Origin: a virus
Reading direction: 5' to 3' (one strand)
Length of the DNA: 34,423 bases
Virus record (IMG/VR): IMGVR_UViG_3300031857_000692
Location: 1-34,423 of that record
Position 1 is the stretch's first letter. Each line of letters begins with the position of its first letter. This document shows, in pieces, positions 7,013 through 15,098 of this stretch. Under the pieces are notes generated by a model. The model saw only the letters and a program-made list of their open reading frames with translations, did not search any database and was not told where the DNA came from. Both the position numbers and the translations under genes were made by a program.

Positions 7013-7777
7013 ATGACCGTCACCATCGGAGCCTTCACCTGCAACGTCCTGACCGCTCAGCCGTTCGGCTATGAGGGCGATGCACGGGCAGGCCTCACTG
7101 CCCGCACGTTCCAGATCAGTGGGCTGCTCACGCCGGCAGAGTGGGCCAACCTCGTCAGCGTCTACAACACTTGGCGGGACACGCGCATCACGGATGCCGA
7201 CACGCTGAGCAGCGGCGCCGTGGGCACCACCATCAGCGTGACGATCACCAGCGCCAATGGCGTGAGCGTGAGCGGGCTGGCCTGCTGGTTTGCGGATCCC
7301 CCGCAGGGCGATCAAACCGGCACCTACGTGGCCGCCTCTGTGGCGATGGTGGACGCAGCGCAGGCGCTGGCGGTGCTGCTGCGGGAGCAGGAAAAGAGCC
7401 GGCAGGCATCGGAGGCACTGGTCCCCAGCCTTGGCACGGTGACCCTTACGCGGGGCTCTGGCACGTCCCCTGTGGTCACGCTCACCAAGCCGATGGACAC
7501 GCGCCAGGACGGGCCCAACGTGGCACTCACGGCAACGGGGGTGAGCTACATCACCGGGCCGTTGGTGGCCCATAAGGTCCGCCAGATCGAGGGGTATCTG
7601 ACCACGGGAACCTACGCAGACGTGCTGAGCTGGTACGACGAAACGATTGCCGCCGTCCCGTCGTCTACCAGCTGGTTCCCGATCAGCCCACCGTCTGCCT
7701 CGGCTGAGGTGATCATCTCCGGGGGGGCGAAATCGACTAGGTATTCCGTGACCCTGACGGCGCTGCAGATCATCTGA
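7013..7777 (+). CDS. Distal tail-like structural protein
   Basis: This 254-residue beta-rich protein starts two bases after the tape measure stop and overlaps the next gene by one base (TGATG). It has two similar halves, each running through a strand-rich segment to a phrase like VTLTALQII or VSVSGLACWFADPP. Position directly after the tape measure is where distal tail proteins lie in siphoviruses. No diagnostic motif is seen, so the distal tail assignment is positional. Confidence 0.55.
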   Translation: MTVTIGAFTCNVLTAQPFGYEGDARAGLTARTFQISGLLTPAEWANLVSVYNTWRDTRITDADTLSSGAVGTTISVTITSANGVSVSGLACWFADPPQGDQTGTYVAASVAMVDAAQALAVLLREQEKSRQASEALVPSLGTVTLTRGSGTSPVVTLTKPMDTRQDGPNVALTATGVSYITGPLVAHKVRQIEGYLTTGTYADVLSWYDETIAAVPSSTSWFPISPPSASAEVIISGGAKSTRYSVTLTALQII

Positions 7778-10062
7778 TGGCCATTGACATCCGCGCCACG
7801 GTCACATGCAGCCTCGGCACCCTGATCAGCGCCTCGGTTTCCGATGACTACGTGCAGGGCACGGGGCTGGTCAAGACCAAGGGCAACTGTGAGATCAGCG
7901 GCCTCATCACCCCGGCCATCGGCACCGCCGTCACCTTCTCCTACACCAAGGATGGCGTCACCTACGACGTGCCCCGCACGCTGCGGGTGCTGAGCAGCTT
8001 TGCCGATCCCTTCCGCCGCACCACCAAGGTGGAGCTGGGCTGCAAGCTGACCTACCTGCAGGACGTGCAGGAACCCCTGAAGTGGGACTACACCGACGAC
8101 CCTGCCAACTCTGGCATCACGGCAGACGACGCGGCCATCATCACGGTTCCGATCAGTGCCGCTGCCATCGCGGCCGAGTGCTGCAGCAGGCTCGGCATCG
8201 CAGGCGCCCCGGGCCTGACCAACAGCTTCAGCGTTGCCCAGTTCGATTTTGGTGCCGGCTACGTCTCGATCCTGAGCGATCTGATGGTGTCCGAGTGCCT
8301 CTGCGGCTATCTGGACGACACCGAGACGCTGCAGACCATCAACCTGAGCGCAGCAGGCGGCACCGGCCCGGTGTTCACCTCTGCCAACGTCATCGACATT
8401 GCCCAGATCGGTGTGGGCCAGCTGCCAGGCGATGCCGTCACCGTCAGCTACAGCAGCCTCAAGCTGAACGCACCGGAGCCTGTTGACCCGGATGAGCCGG
8501 AAGAGCAGAAGGCAGAGAAGAACTGGGAGCGGGAGGAAACCATCGGGGCACCTTCTACGGTGCTGGTGTCCAACCCCTTCTACGACTCCAACCCGTTCCC
8601 GGTGTCGGTGCCAGAGCAGTGGGAGTACACCTACACCCCCCGCACCGTCACCTTCACCGCCTACGACACGCTCGATCGTGTCACCACCCGCACCACGACG
8701 CAGTACACGATCCTGGCTGAGTTGGCGCCGGCCTACCTGCAGCACAAGAGCGGGCAGTACCAGTCATGGGCCGTCTACGGCCCGCCGGACGGCAGCGATG
8801 AGTACACCATCATCACCACCGAGACCTACACCTACAACGTCGCCGCGCCGGGCGAAACGCCCAAGGCTGATCCGCCGGATGGCTACCAAGAGGTGGAACG
8901 TCAGGTGCAGGAGGTGTCAGAGCCCTGCATCAAGATGTACGCCTCCAGCCAGATCTACGACATGGCGGGGCAGCCTGGCGGCACGGTGTTTGAGTACCGC
9001 AAGAGCAACGCCGAACGCTTCACAGCATCCCGCACCATCAGCATCCCCGAGGCGGGCACCACCCAGGCCGGCACCCCCTGCACCAAGTCCACCACCGAGA
9101 CGCTGCGGGCCAACGGCTACACGCAGAAGGGGCAGCAAGCCCTGGCATCGGCGCTGACCCGCAACCAAGGCAATGCCGACTTCTACACCACGTTGGCGCC
9201 GGCTTTTCTGGATGCGGCGCTGGTGCTGCAGTCCGAGGGCACCGAGACGCGCATCAGCACCGGCCGTGACATCGGCCTTGAGCAGCGTGCCAGCGCCGCA
9301 GACCGGATCAACAAGGAAAGCGCCAAAGGCGAAGGTGAGGCAAAGCCGGACCCCAACAACGGCTGGCGGACCGCCAGTGAAAGCGAGATTGAGCTGGCGC
9401 TAGGGAGCCCCCTAGCCACCCGCCGCATCACGCTGTCCATGCCGTACGCGCCGGATGACATCTTCACCAAGAGCGGCAGCCCGCCGAGCGTGACCTACAG
9501 CGCCAGCCCCAGCGATGCGCCCACCAAGGCCAGGGCCTACGGCAGGGCCCAGAACATGCTGCTCATGGGCAACCGCTACGGCATCAACGTGCAGATGGCA
9601 GCGGAGCTGATGCCTGCTGCGCCGTTCTCGCCCTTCGTGCTCCAAGCCAACGGCCTCAGCGCGTTGTATCGCACCAACGGCACCAGCTGGACGATGAGCC
9701 CCGATGGCATCCTCGCCAGCACTGATGCCCTGTTCTGGGGCGCCGTGGGCGGCACCGGCACGTTCTGGTTCCCCGTAGCCCCCGGCATCACCACCCTGCC
9801 CACCACGCCGGCCGTGGTGGACGGAGAGATGACGGTGACGACGCCAGTGCCCGTGTGGAACGAGACGGTGCCCATCGTCGCCTCCACCGTGCTGGGGCTG
9901 ACGGTCCAGAGCCTGCCCTATGCGTTGGAGCTGTTGACGCCTGCCACGGTGAGCACAGTGCTGGGCGTAACGGTCACCGGCTATCCCTATGACCTCAGCC
10001 TGCTAACTGTTGTGGATCCCATTGGCACCGTTATTGGTGTGACAGTCACAGTCAACCCTTGA
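7777..10062 (+). CDS. Large tail tip / baseplate hub-like protein
   Basis: The first 230 residues of this 761-residue protein form a beta-rich domain with VTCSLGTLISASVSDDY, SGLITPAIGTAVTFSY and a LGCKLTYLQDVQEPLKW segment, consistent with the hub domain of tail tip proteins. The middle is Glu/Thr/Tyr-rich with YTYTPRTVTFTAYDT. The C-terminus has two approximate repeats of TVSTVLGVTVTGYPYDLSLL. Its order after tape measure and distal tail-like genes supports a tail tip role. No enzymatic motif is visible. Confidence 0.55.
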   Translation: MAIDIRATVTCSLGTLISASVSDDYVQGTGLVKTKGNCEISGLITPAIGTAVTFSYTKDGVTYDVPRTLRVLSSFADPFRRTTKVELGCKLTYLQDVQEPLKWDYTDDPANSGITADDAAIITVPISAAAIAAECCSRLGIAGAPGLTNSFSVAQFDFGAGYVSILSDLMVSECLCGYLDDTETLQTINLSAAGGTGPVFTSANVIDIAQIGVGQLPGDAVTVSYSSLKLNAPEPVDPDEPEEQKAEKNWEREETIGAPSTVLVSNPFYDSNPFPVSVPEQWEYTYTPRTVTFTAYDTLDRVTTRTTTQYTILAELAPAYLQHKSGQYQSWAVYGPPDGSDEYTIITTETYTYNVAAPGETPKADPPDGYQEVERQVQEVSEPCIKMYASSQIYDMAGQPGGTVFEYRKSNAERFTASRTISIPEAGTTQAGTPCTKSTTETLRANGYTQKGQQALASALTRNQGNADFYTTLAPAFLDAALVLQSEGTETRISTGRDIGLEQRASAADRINKESAKGEGEAKPDPNNGWRTASESEIELALGSPLATRRITLSMPYAPDDIFTKSGSPPSVTYSASPSDAPTKARAYGRAQNMLLMGNRYGINVQMAAELMPAAPFSPFVLQANGLSALYRTNGTSWTMSPDGILASTDALFWGAVGGTGTFWFPVAPGITTLPTTPAVVDGEMTVTTPVPVWNETVPIVASTVLGLTVQSLPYALELLTPATVSTVLGVTVTGYPYDLSLLTVVDPIGTVIGVTVTVNP

Positions 10063-10063
10063 G

Positions 10064-10073
10064 CCGGCAACCT
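10064..10073 (+). promoter_or_regulatory. Late junction element
   Basis: CCGGCAACCT in the 31-base gap before the gene at 10094; exactly 20 bases separate its last T from the ATG, matching copies before 4965, 19174 and 20305. Confidence 0.5.
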
Positions 10074-10093
10074 AGAGCCACAGGACTTTATCC

Positions 10094-10498
10094 ATGACCC
10101 TCACCGCAGCCCTGAGTCAGAAGGAACTGGAGCGCGTGGCGGCCCTGGCCTATGAAGGCGAGACGCTCAAGGTGCTATTGGCGTCGGTCGGGGGCACCGG
10201 CTACGACGCTCAGAGCACCGTGGCGAACTGGCAGAGCGTAGAGAAAAGCGGCAATGGCTACGTGCGCTACTCCGAAGTCATCGGCACTGGCGCATACGAC
10301 GGCACGGACGGCCGCTATGAGCTGCCCGACATTGACGCAGCCTTCACAGCAACAGGCGCCGGCTACAGCTTTGATCGCGTCGTGATCTACATCGACGGCG
10401 CCACATACCCGCACAGCGTGCTAACTGAAGCACCGAACATCACCCTAGCCGCCGGTCAAACTCAGACATACCGCATAAGTCTCAACACCAACGATTAA
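10094..10498 (+). CDS. Small virion structural protein
   Basis: The N-terminal helix (LSQKELERVAALAYEGETLKV) of this 134-residue protein is followed by strands containing GTGAYDGTDGRYELPDIDAAF and a closing ITLAAGQTQTYRISLN. This layout is typical of short virion proteins placed before tail fibres in cyanobacterial phages and resembles that of the gene at 13834. It is followed six bases later by the lectin-domain fibre gene. The exact role is unknown. Confidence 0.55.
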   Translation: MTLTAALSQKELERVAALAYEGETLKVLLASVGGTGYDAQSTVANWQSVEKSGNGYVRYSEVIGTGAYDGTDGRYELPDIDAAFTATGAGYSFDRVVIYIDGATYPHSVLTEAPNITLAAGQTQTYRISLNTND

Positions 10499-10504
10499 GG
10501 CGCT

Positions 10505-11614
10505 GTGTCTACCAACATCGTCGTTGATGTCGCTTTGGCCGCCCTGCGCCAGCTGAACCAATCGCAGGTGAACGCCAACCGCCAGGCCAAGCTGCTGGCA
10601 GACCGCAATAGCAAGCTGGCGGGCAAGGCGGTGGAGGCAGATGCCGCAGCCAAGGCGCAGCAGGGGAGAGGGCGCGATGGCGCCCTGCTGTATGGCATCA
10701 GGTCCGACCGGCGGCGGGTGCTACAGCAACCCGTGGCCGCGTATCGTGTTCCCGTTGTTGCTACTGCCGACGGTTGGTTGTTTGCGCCCTCCGATGCCGG
10801 ATTCAACGTCGCAACTAATAACATTTCGCCATTTGCATTTTCAGACTATTACATTAATGAGGGCGTGCCAGAGGGCACATGGGGGATTGACTTTACTCAG
10901 TTTGGGCTCGGAGAAGGGCCTCTGGGAAGTAACTCTTTTTACTGCTCTGACGTGCGAGCCCCGGGGTCTTTCGACCCTCTGTATCGTATTTCTATCGCCA
11001 AGGCAAAAAGCGGCGTCAGCCAAGAGCCCGCAGCCAAAGAATTTACGTTTGAGGTATTAGCCAAGCTTGCCACTAGAACATCTGGACCCCTGAGGCCGTT
11101 TTCGGGCAGCGCCGCTTACCGCGAAGACGGGTCGTGGGGGTTTTCCATAGACCAGACCAACTACTACACAGGATCAACATATGAAAACATAGGATCCCTT
11201 TTCATGTGGTACGGAAACATAGACGTAGAGGGGTATGAGTTTGAGCACCCTGACGGCATTGCTGGCTCGCTAGTAGTGCCGGGTCTTGCGGATACAAGCG
11301 TGTGGCATCATATGGCTATAGTGCAAATCCCTGGGTCCTCCGATGCGACTCGATCCGTCTCTTTCTACTTTGACGGAGTCAGACTGCTTGAAGTTATTGA
11401 CGTGCCGTCAGAGGATCTCCCAAGCTGGGGCTCAGTTTTTGATGACTATGACATAAGCACAGACAGCACATACGGCAACGGTTTGGGCACTGGTACTGGC
11501 ACCAGCGGCATTACGAACACGGCCACGAAGCTGCACGGATTACGCTTCACCGCCCGCGCCCTCTACACGGGTGCCACCTACACCCCGCCCACGTCCATCA
11601 CCTCGCTGGCCTAG
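10505..11614 (+). CDS. Tail fibre with LamG/concanavalin-like lectin domain
   Basis: This 369-residue protein has a GTG start. Residues 1-60 are a helical attachment segment (ALRQLNQSQVNANRQAKLLA). The C-terminal half has the LamG-like signature WHHMAIVQI, then SVSFYFDGVRLLEV, and ends LHGLRFTARALYTGATYTPP, a frequent ending of phage LamG fibre proteins. It probably binds host surface glycan. DNA from about 10790 to 11510 is clearly AT-richer and uses codons unlike the flanking GC-rich genes, while both ends match the phage, pointing to replacement of the receptor-binding part. Confidence 0.7.
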   Translation: MSTNIVVDVALAALRQLNQSQVNANRQAKLLADRNSKLAGKAVEADAAAKAQQGRGRDGALLYGIRSDRRRVLQQPVAAYRVPVVATADGWLFAPSDAGFNVATNNISPFAFSDYYINEGVPEGTWGIDFTQFGLGEGPLGSNSFYCSDVRAPGSFDPLYRISIAKAKSGVSQEPAAKEFTFEVLAKLATRTSGPLRPFSGSAAYREDGSWGFSIDQTNYYTGSTYENIGSLFMWYGNIDVEGYEFEHPDGIAGSLVVPGLADTSVWHHMAIVQIPGSSDATRSVSFYFDGVRLLEVIDVPSEDLPSWGSVFDDYDISTDSTYGNGLGTGTGTSGITNTATKLHGLRFTARALYTGATYTPPTSITSLA

Positions 11615-11616
11615 TC

Positions 11617-11859
11617 ATGGCGAACTACCGCCCCACTCCAGGCCCCCGCCCCGGCACAGCCGACGCCATCACCGCCGACAACGCACGCCGCCGCTACGAG
11701 TCACAGCAGGCGCAAGTGACCGAGGCGCAGGATCGCCTTAACGCTCTGCGAGCTGCAGCTCGCATGACCACGCACGCCAACCGCTTCGGCACCTTGTCCG
11801 AGATCGGTGCCGTCGTCGCCCTTCGGGCTGCGCAGGCGCGATCTGCTTCCCAAAGGTAG
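11617..11859 (+). CDS. Small helical protein
   Basis: This 80-residue protein starts two bases after the fibre stop (TAGTCATG). It has a Pro-rich N-terminus (MANYRPTPGPRPGT) and a charged helix of about residues 25-50 (ARRRYESQQAQVTEAQDRLN) that could form a coiled coil. Its position suggests a fibre accessory or assembly protein. No family is recognised. Confidence 0.6.
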   Translation: MANYRPTPGPRPGTADAITADNARRRYESQQAQVTEAQDRLNALRAAARMTTHANRFGTLSEIGAVVALRAAQARSASQR

Positions 11860-11882
11860 GATCAAGCATCAGCACCGATACC

Positions 11883-12464
11883 ATGGGCCTTCCGTTCCTG
11901 CAGGCGCCTGCAACCCCTGAGAAACGGGTTGTGGGCAATGAGGCCAGCGGCACGCTGGAAGTGCCCGTGCTGGGCGGTCTGACGGTGGCAGAGAGTGCCA
12001 CGATCCAGGATCTGCTGGCCAAGGATCAGTCGTCCTTTGTCAAAGGTGCGCAGGCTGCCGATGCGATTGCCAAAGCCGAGGGCATCACCCTCACCGAGGC
12101 GTTTGAGCTGATTGAGGCATCGGTTGCCGGCCGCGAGCTGGAGCCGGCAGCGGAGGCCATGAAGCTCAAGCACGCGGCCAAGATCGAGGAAGTGGGCCAG
12201 GTGTTCCGCAGTGCCGGCCAGCGCACGCAACAGGCCACCGTGACCGCTTTGATCCGTCACCGGCTGAACCTGCCCGACTGGGGGCTGGCGGATACACAGG
12301 GTCTACACCGGACGCTGTTCAACGAGCTGTACCGGCTGGCAGAAGAGGAGACGATCACCGAGGATCTGCCCAGCAAGCCCCGGACGGAGGAGGAGCTGGG
12401 AAAGCCGCAAGCGGGCGATGGCAGCCCGAGGCGTGGGACTGGGAAGAGGTCTTCTGGGGCCTGA
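11883..12464 (+). CDS. Tail assembly chaperone G-like protein
   Basis: This 193-residue protein (0-frame product) is largely helical, with VPVLGGLTVAESATIQDLL and a stretch of predicted helices to residue 165. It ends in a 19-residue Gly/Arg/Ser-rich tail that looks non-functional and is read only when no frameshift occurs. At 12398-12404 it carries GGGAAAG in the correct phase for -1 slippage, the same heptamer used by lambda G/GT. G and GT wrap the tape measure during tail assembly. The unusual point is location: 5 kb after the tape measure and after a fibre gene instead of immediately before the tape measure. Confidence 0.75.
   Translation: MGLPFLQAPATPEKRVVGNEASGTLEVPVLGGLTVAESATIQDLLAKDQSSFVKGAQAADAIAKAEGITLTEAFELIEASVAGRELEPAAEAMKLKHAAKIEEVGQVFRSAGQRTQQATVTALIRHRLNLPDWGLADTQGLHRTLFNELYRLAEEETITEDLPSKPRTEEELGKPQAGDGSPRRGTGKRSSGA
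12398..12428 (+). other. Programmed -1 frameshift site with downstream hairpin
   Basis: The heptamer G GGA AAG (12398-12404) is in the X XXY YYZ phase of the G frame. Seven bases later CGGGC (12412-12416), a 7-base loop, and GCCCG (12424-12428) form a GC stem that could stimulate slippage. The -1 frame is open through this point to 13057. Confidence 0.8.
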
Positions 12465-13057
12465 TCGCGGCGTTTCCGGGGCAGTTTCACCGGCAGACGT
12501 TTGGGGCTGAGCTGCGGGCGGTGGTGATCCGTGCGTGGAACCACCTGCAGCGGATGAAATTGGACGCTGCGGCGCTGGCAGAGCTGCCAATCGCTTACCT
12601 CCACAGCACGACCCTGAACCTGAATCGGGACGAGTCAAAACGGCGTGAGCCGTTCCTGCCGGCGGATGTGGCCCTGTTCCAGCGTGAGCAGAAGGCCAGC
12701 AGCGGCGAGGGCCTGTCGCCTCAGGTGGCTGCCGTGGCGCTGAGCCTGCAGCGGGAGGGGCAAGCTCCACCAATCCTGCTGGCGGCCTGGCCGGAGATCC
12801 TGAAGGCGTCCAAGCCTGACGTGGGGCCCCCCAGCCTGCGGTGCCTGCGATCAGATGACGGGGTGGTGTGGGTGCTGGCGCCGAAGCTGGAGGGCCGGAA
12901 CGTGCGTGGTGGGCTGGTGTGCGTGGGCAAGCCGCTGCATGGCCCCGTTAGGGTCCGGGACATGGACCGGCCGCTGCTGCACTACGACCTGACCGTGCCG
13001 AATCGGTATGCGGCAGCCTGGTTGGAAGGGGATTTGCTCCTGATGGCGGCAAGCTGA
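12404..13057 (+). CDS. Tail assembly chaperone T extension (GT fusion by -1 frameshift)
   Basis: After slippage the next codon is GCC at 12404 and the frame continues for 217 codons, giving a GT fusion of about 391 residues (174 from G). The extension begins with WQPEAWDWEEVFWGLIAA and HRQTFGAELRAVV-containing helices, the Trp-rich pattern of gpT-type extensions. A GTG at 12521 could in principle start an independent protein, but the open frame upstream plus the canonical slippery site favour fusion. The product ends in LLMAAS, and the stop falls inside a GGCAAGCTGA junction sequence five bases before the next ATG. Confidence 0.7.
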   Translation, partial: AASGRWQPEAWDWEEVFWGLIAAFPGQFHRQTFGAELRAVVIRAWNHLQRMKLDAAALAELPIAYLHSTTLNLNRDESKRREPFLPADVALFQREQKASSGEGLSPQVAAVALSLQREGQAPPILLAAWPEILKASKPDVGPPSLRCLRSDDGVVWVLAPKLEGRNVRGGLVCVGKPLHGPVRVRDMDRPLLHYDLTVPNRYAAAWLEGDLLLMAAS

Positions 13058-13060
13058 GGC

Positions 13061-13810
13061 ATGGACGTGCTCACCCTCAGAGGCCAGCTGGCAACGGTGT
13101 TGTCCCCGTTCCTGGGGCTCTACACGCTGGCCAATGGGGTCACCACGCCGTCGATTGCGGTGCGGTCTGCAGGGGAAGGCCTGGCACCGGGGACGCGGGT
13201 GAGCGGGCTGGAGTGCGTGATCCTGACGGAGCCGGATCTGACCCCGGTGCTGCAGTACCAAGGGCAGGGGGCAACGCGGGAATGGACCGTGTACCTGACG
13301 GACTGGGAAGGGGACAGCAACCTGAACACCGTGGCCGGCATCCTGCTCTACAGCTTTTCCGGCTCCACGGTCACGCGGATCAACGTGCCCGAGCGGGTCG
13401 GGCCCAAGAATCAGATGCAGCTGAGGATCCCCAGCGAGGCCGGAATCCTCAACTACACGCCGCCCACGGGGCTGGCCAACCTGGAGCTGCCCAAGAGCAT
13501 CAGCATCCCCAACCCACAGGCCGGCGACGACTTCACGCTGTTCCGTGCTGATACGGACGTGACGTTGACGGCTGTGATTGCCGTGCTGCAGGGCAGCAGC
13601 ACCCCGAGCGTCACCTTCGTCATCAAACACGCCGCAGACCGCACCGCCAGCGGCACCGCGGCCACGATCAGCACCGCCGTTACCAACACCACCACGGGCA
13701 CCAGCGTGGCCATTGACCAAATGCCGATCCCGGCGGATTCCTTTGTGTGGCTGGAGATCAGCGCGGTGAGCGGCACGGTGGCTGAGCTGAGCCTGACGCT
13801 GGAAACCTAG
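13061..13810 (+). CDS. Virion structural protein, two domains
   Basis: In this 249-residue protein, residues 1-125 form one domain (QLATVLSPFLGLYTL, then REWTVYLTDWEG), reminiscent of small tail-completion proteins. Residues of about 145-249 are a Thr/Ser/Ala-rich beta domain with DDFTLFRADTDVTLTAVIAV, and SFVWLEISAV near the end, similar to jelly-roll-like domains at fibre tips. The linker is around PKSISIPNPQ. It lies in the fibre/structural cluster. A fibre or tail accessory role is inferred. Confidence 0.5.
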   Translation: MDVLTLRGQLATVLSPFLGLYTLANGVTTPSIAVRSAGEGLAPGTRVSGLECVILTEPDLTPVLQYQGQGATREWTVYLTDWEGDSNLNTVAGILLYSFSGSTVTRINVPERVGPKNQMQLRIPSEAGILNYTPPTGLANLELPKSISIPNPQAGDDFTLFRADTDVTLTAVIAVLQGSSTPSVTFVIKHAADRTASGTAATISTAVTNTTTGTSVAIDQMPIPADSFVWLEISAVSGTVAELSLTLET

Positions 13811-13833
13811 GGGACCAAAGCCGCTAGTTCTCC

Positions 13834-14271
13834 GTGGCCTCTTTCGTCAAATACGAGCAGTTTGTGACGGACCTCTGTAGCGGGGTCCACCAGTTCCAGA
13901 CCGGCACCAGCCACGTGCTGAAGGTGGCGCTCACCAACACTGCCCCCAACACCGCAACCCACGCTGTACGGGCTGACATCACGGAGCTGGGGACAGGCGC
14001 CGGCTACACCAGCGGCGGCATCTCTGTCGGCACAATCACGGGCGCCGAGACTTCGGGCACCTTCAAGTGCACGGGCGGCACCGATCCGGTGTGGACGGCC
14101 TCCGCGTCTTTGGGTCCATTCAGATACGCGGTGCTCTACAACGACACGCCCACATCACCGGCTGATCCGCTCATCGGCTACTGGGACTATGGCAGCAGCG
14201 TCACTCTGGCCACATCTGAGACCTTCACGGTTGATCTGGATCAAAGCAACGGCCTGTTCACGGTGGCCTGA
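13834..14271 (+). CDS. Virion structural protein
   Basis: This 145-residue beta-rich protein starts with GTG. It contains FQTGTSHVLKVALTNTAPN, TELGTGAGYTSGGI and LGPFRYAVLYNDTP, a fold pattern common in short cyanophage structural proteins and similar in style to the gene at 10094. It overlaps the next gene by one base (TGATG). A GGAAACCTAGG junction element lies 25 bases before the start and includes the stop codon of the preceding gene. Confidence 0.55.
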   Translation: MASFVKYEQFVTDLCSGVHQFQTGTSHVLKVALTNTAPNTATHAVRADITELGTGAGYTSGGISVGTITGAETSGTFKCTGGTDPVWTASASLGPFRYAVLYNDTPTSPADPLIGYWDYGSSVTLATSETFTVDLDQSNGLFTVA

Positions 14272-15095
14272 TGGCAATCACGACGTTTGACCAGTACATC
14301 GGGGCGTATAAGCAGCACATCCAGATCAGCAAGTCCGGCGCGGTCACGACTACTGCCGGAAACTGGGCGACCACGGTTGCCGCCGCTGGATTCCCCGGCG
14401 CTGGTGCCGCTCCCTCCAACACCACCACGGGCGTGGTGCCCACGGACGCGACCACCGGCTTTCCCACGATCCAGGCCTTCAACGGCAGCAACAAGGGCTA
14501 TCTGTCGCGGGTGGAGGCGTTCTCCCCCGTCAACCAGACTCTGGCGCTGTTTGATGTGATCTTCTGGGCTGGCCCCACGACGATCCCCACCAGCGGCACA
14601 ACCACCGTCACGCTGGGCACGCAGCCGAGCTTCACGGGCCGCCTTCCGTTCCGCTCGGATGGCACAACGCCGGCCTACGAAGAGGTGGAGATGTGGGTGT
14701 GGCTGAGCACCGCAGGCTCTAACCACGCTCACACGTTCCAGATGTCCTACAAGGATCAGGACGACAACACCGCAGAGAGCAGCGCCACGGTCAGCACGCA
14801 GAACGTCGCTGTAAACCGGATGCTGCGGGTGCCATGGAACTCAGGGGACTACGGCGCCCGCCTGATGAATGGCTATCTGGTGAACGGTGCCACCAGCTCC
14901 ACGGGTGCGGTCACCGCCGTATTCATGCGGCGCCTCTGGACCGGCCGCTGCGAAGCCAACACCCATAAGGTGTTTGGCCCTGACCTCACCGGGATGCCGG
15001 AAGTATTCGGCACCTCGGCCATCATGCTCATGGGCCTGCCCGAAAGCACCAGCACCAGCACACCGAACGTCCTGATCGAGATCGCGGAGGGCTAA
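14271..15095 (+). CDS. Virion structural protein
   Basis: This 274-residue protein starts in a one-base overlap with its neighbour. It has an N-terminal helix (FDQYIGAYKQHIQIS), a Thr/Ala/Gly-rich beta section, EVEMWVWLSTAGSNHAHTF, and a final hydrophobic LPESTSTSTPNVLIEIAEG. The Thr-rich outer-surface composition suggests a virion surface or fibre-linked protein. No named family is recognised. Confidence 0.5.
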   Translation: MAITTFDQYIGAYKQHIQISKSGAVTTTAGNWATTVAAAGFPGAGAAPSNTTTGVVPTDATTGFPTIQAFNGSNKGYLSRVEAFSPVNQTLALFDVIFWAGPTTIPTSGTTTVTLGTQPSFTGRLPFRSDGTTPAYEEVEMWVWLSTAGSNHAHTFQMSYKDQDDNTAESSATVSTQNVAVNRMLRVPWNSGDYGARLMNGYLVNGATSSTGAVTAVFMRRLWTGRCEANTHKVFGPDLTGMPEVFGTSAIMLMGLPESTSTSTPNVLIEIAEG

Positions 15096-15098
15096 GCC

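Noticed and set aside
7612-8745. Long open frame on the minus strand (377 codons)
   Set aside because: Lies antisense to two well-supported tail genes; composition is Gly/Asp/Val-rich from complement of Thr/Ser/Ala codons and no motif is present. A shadow of high-GC coding DNA.
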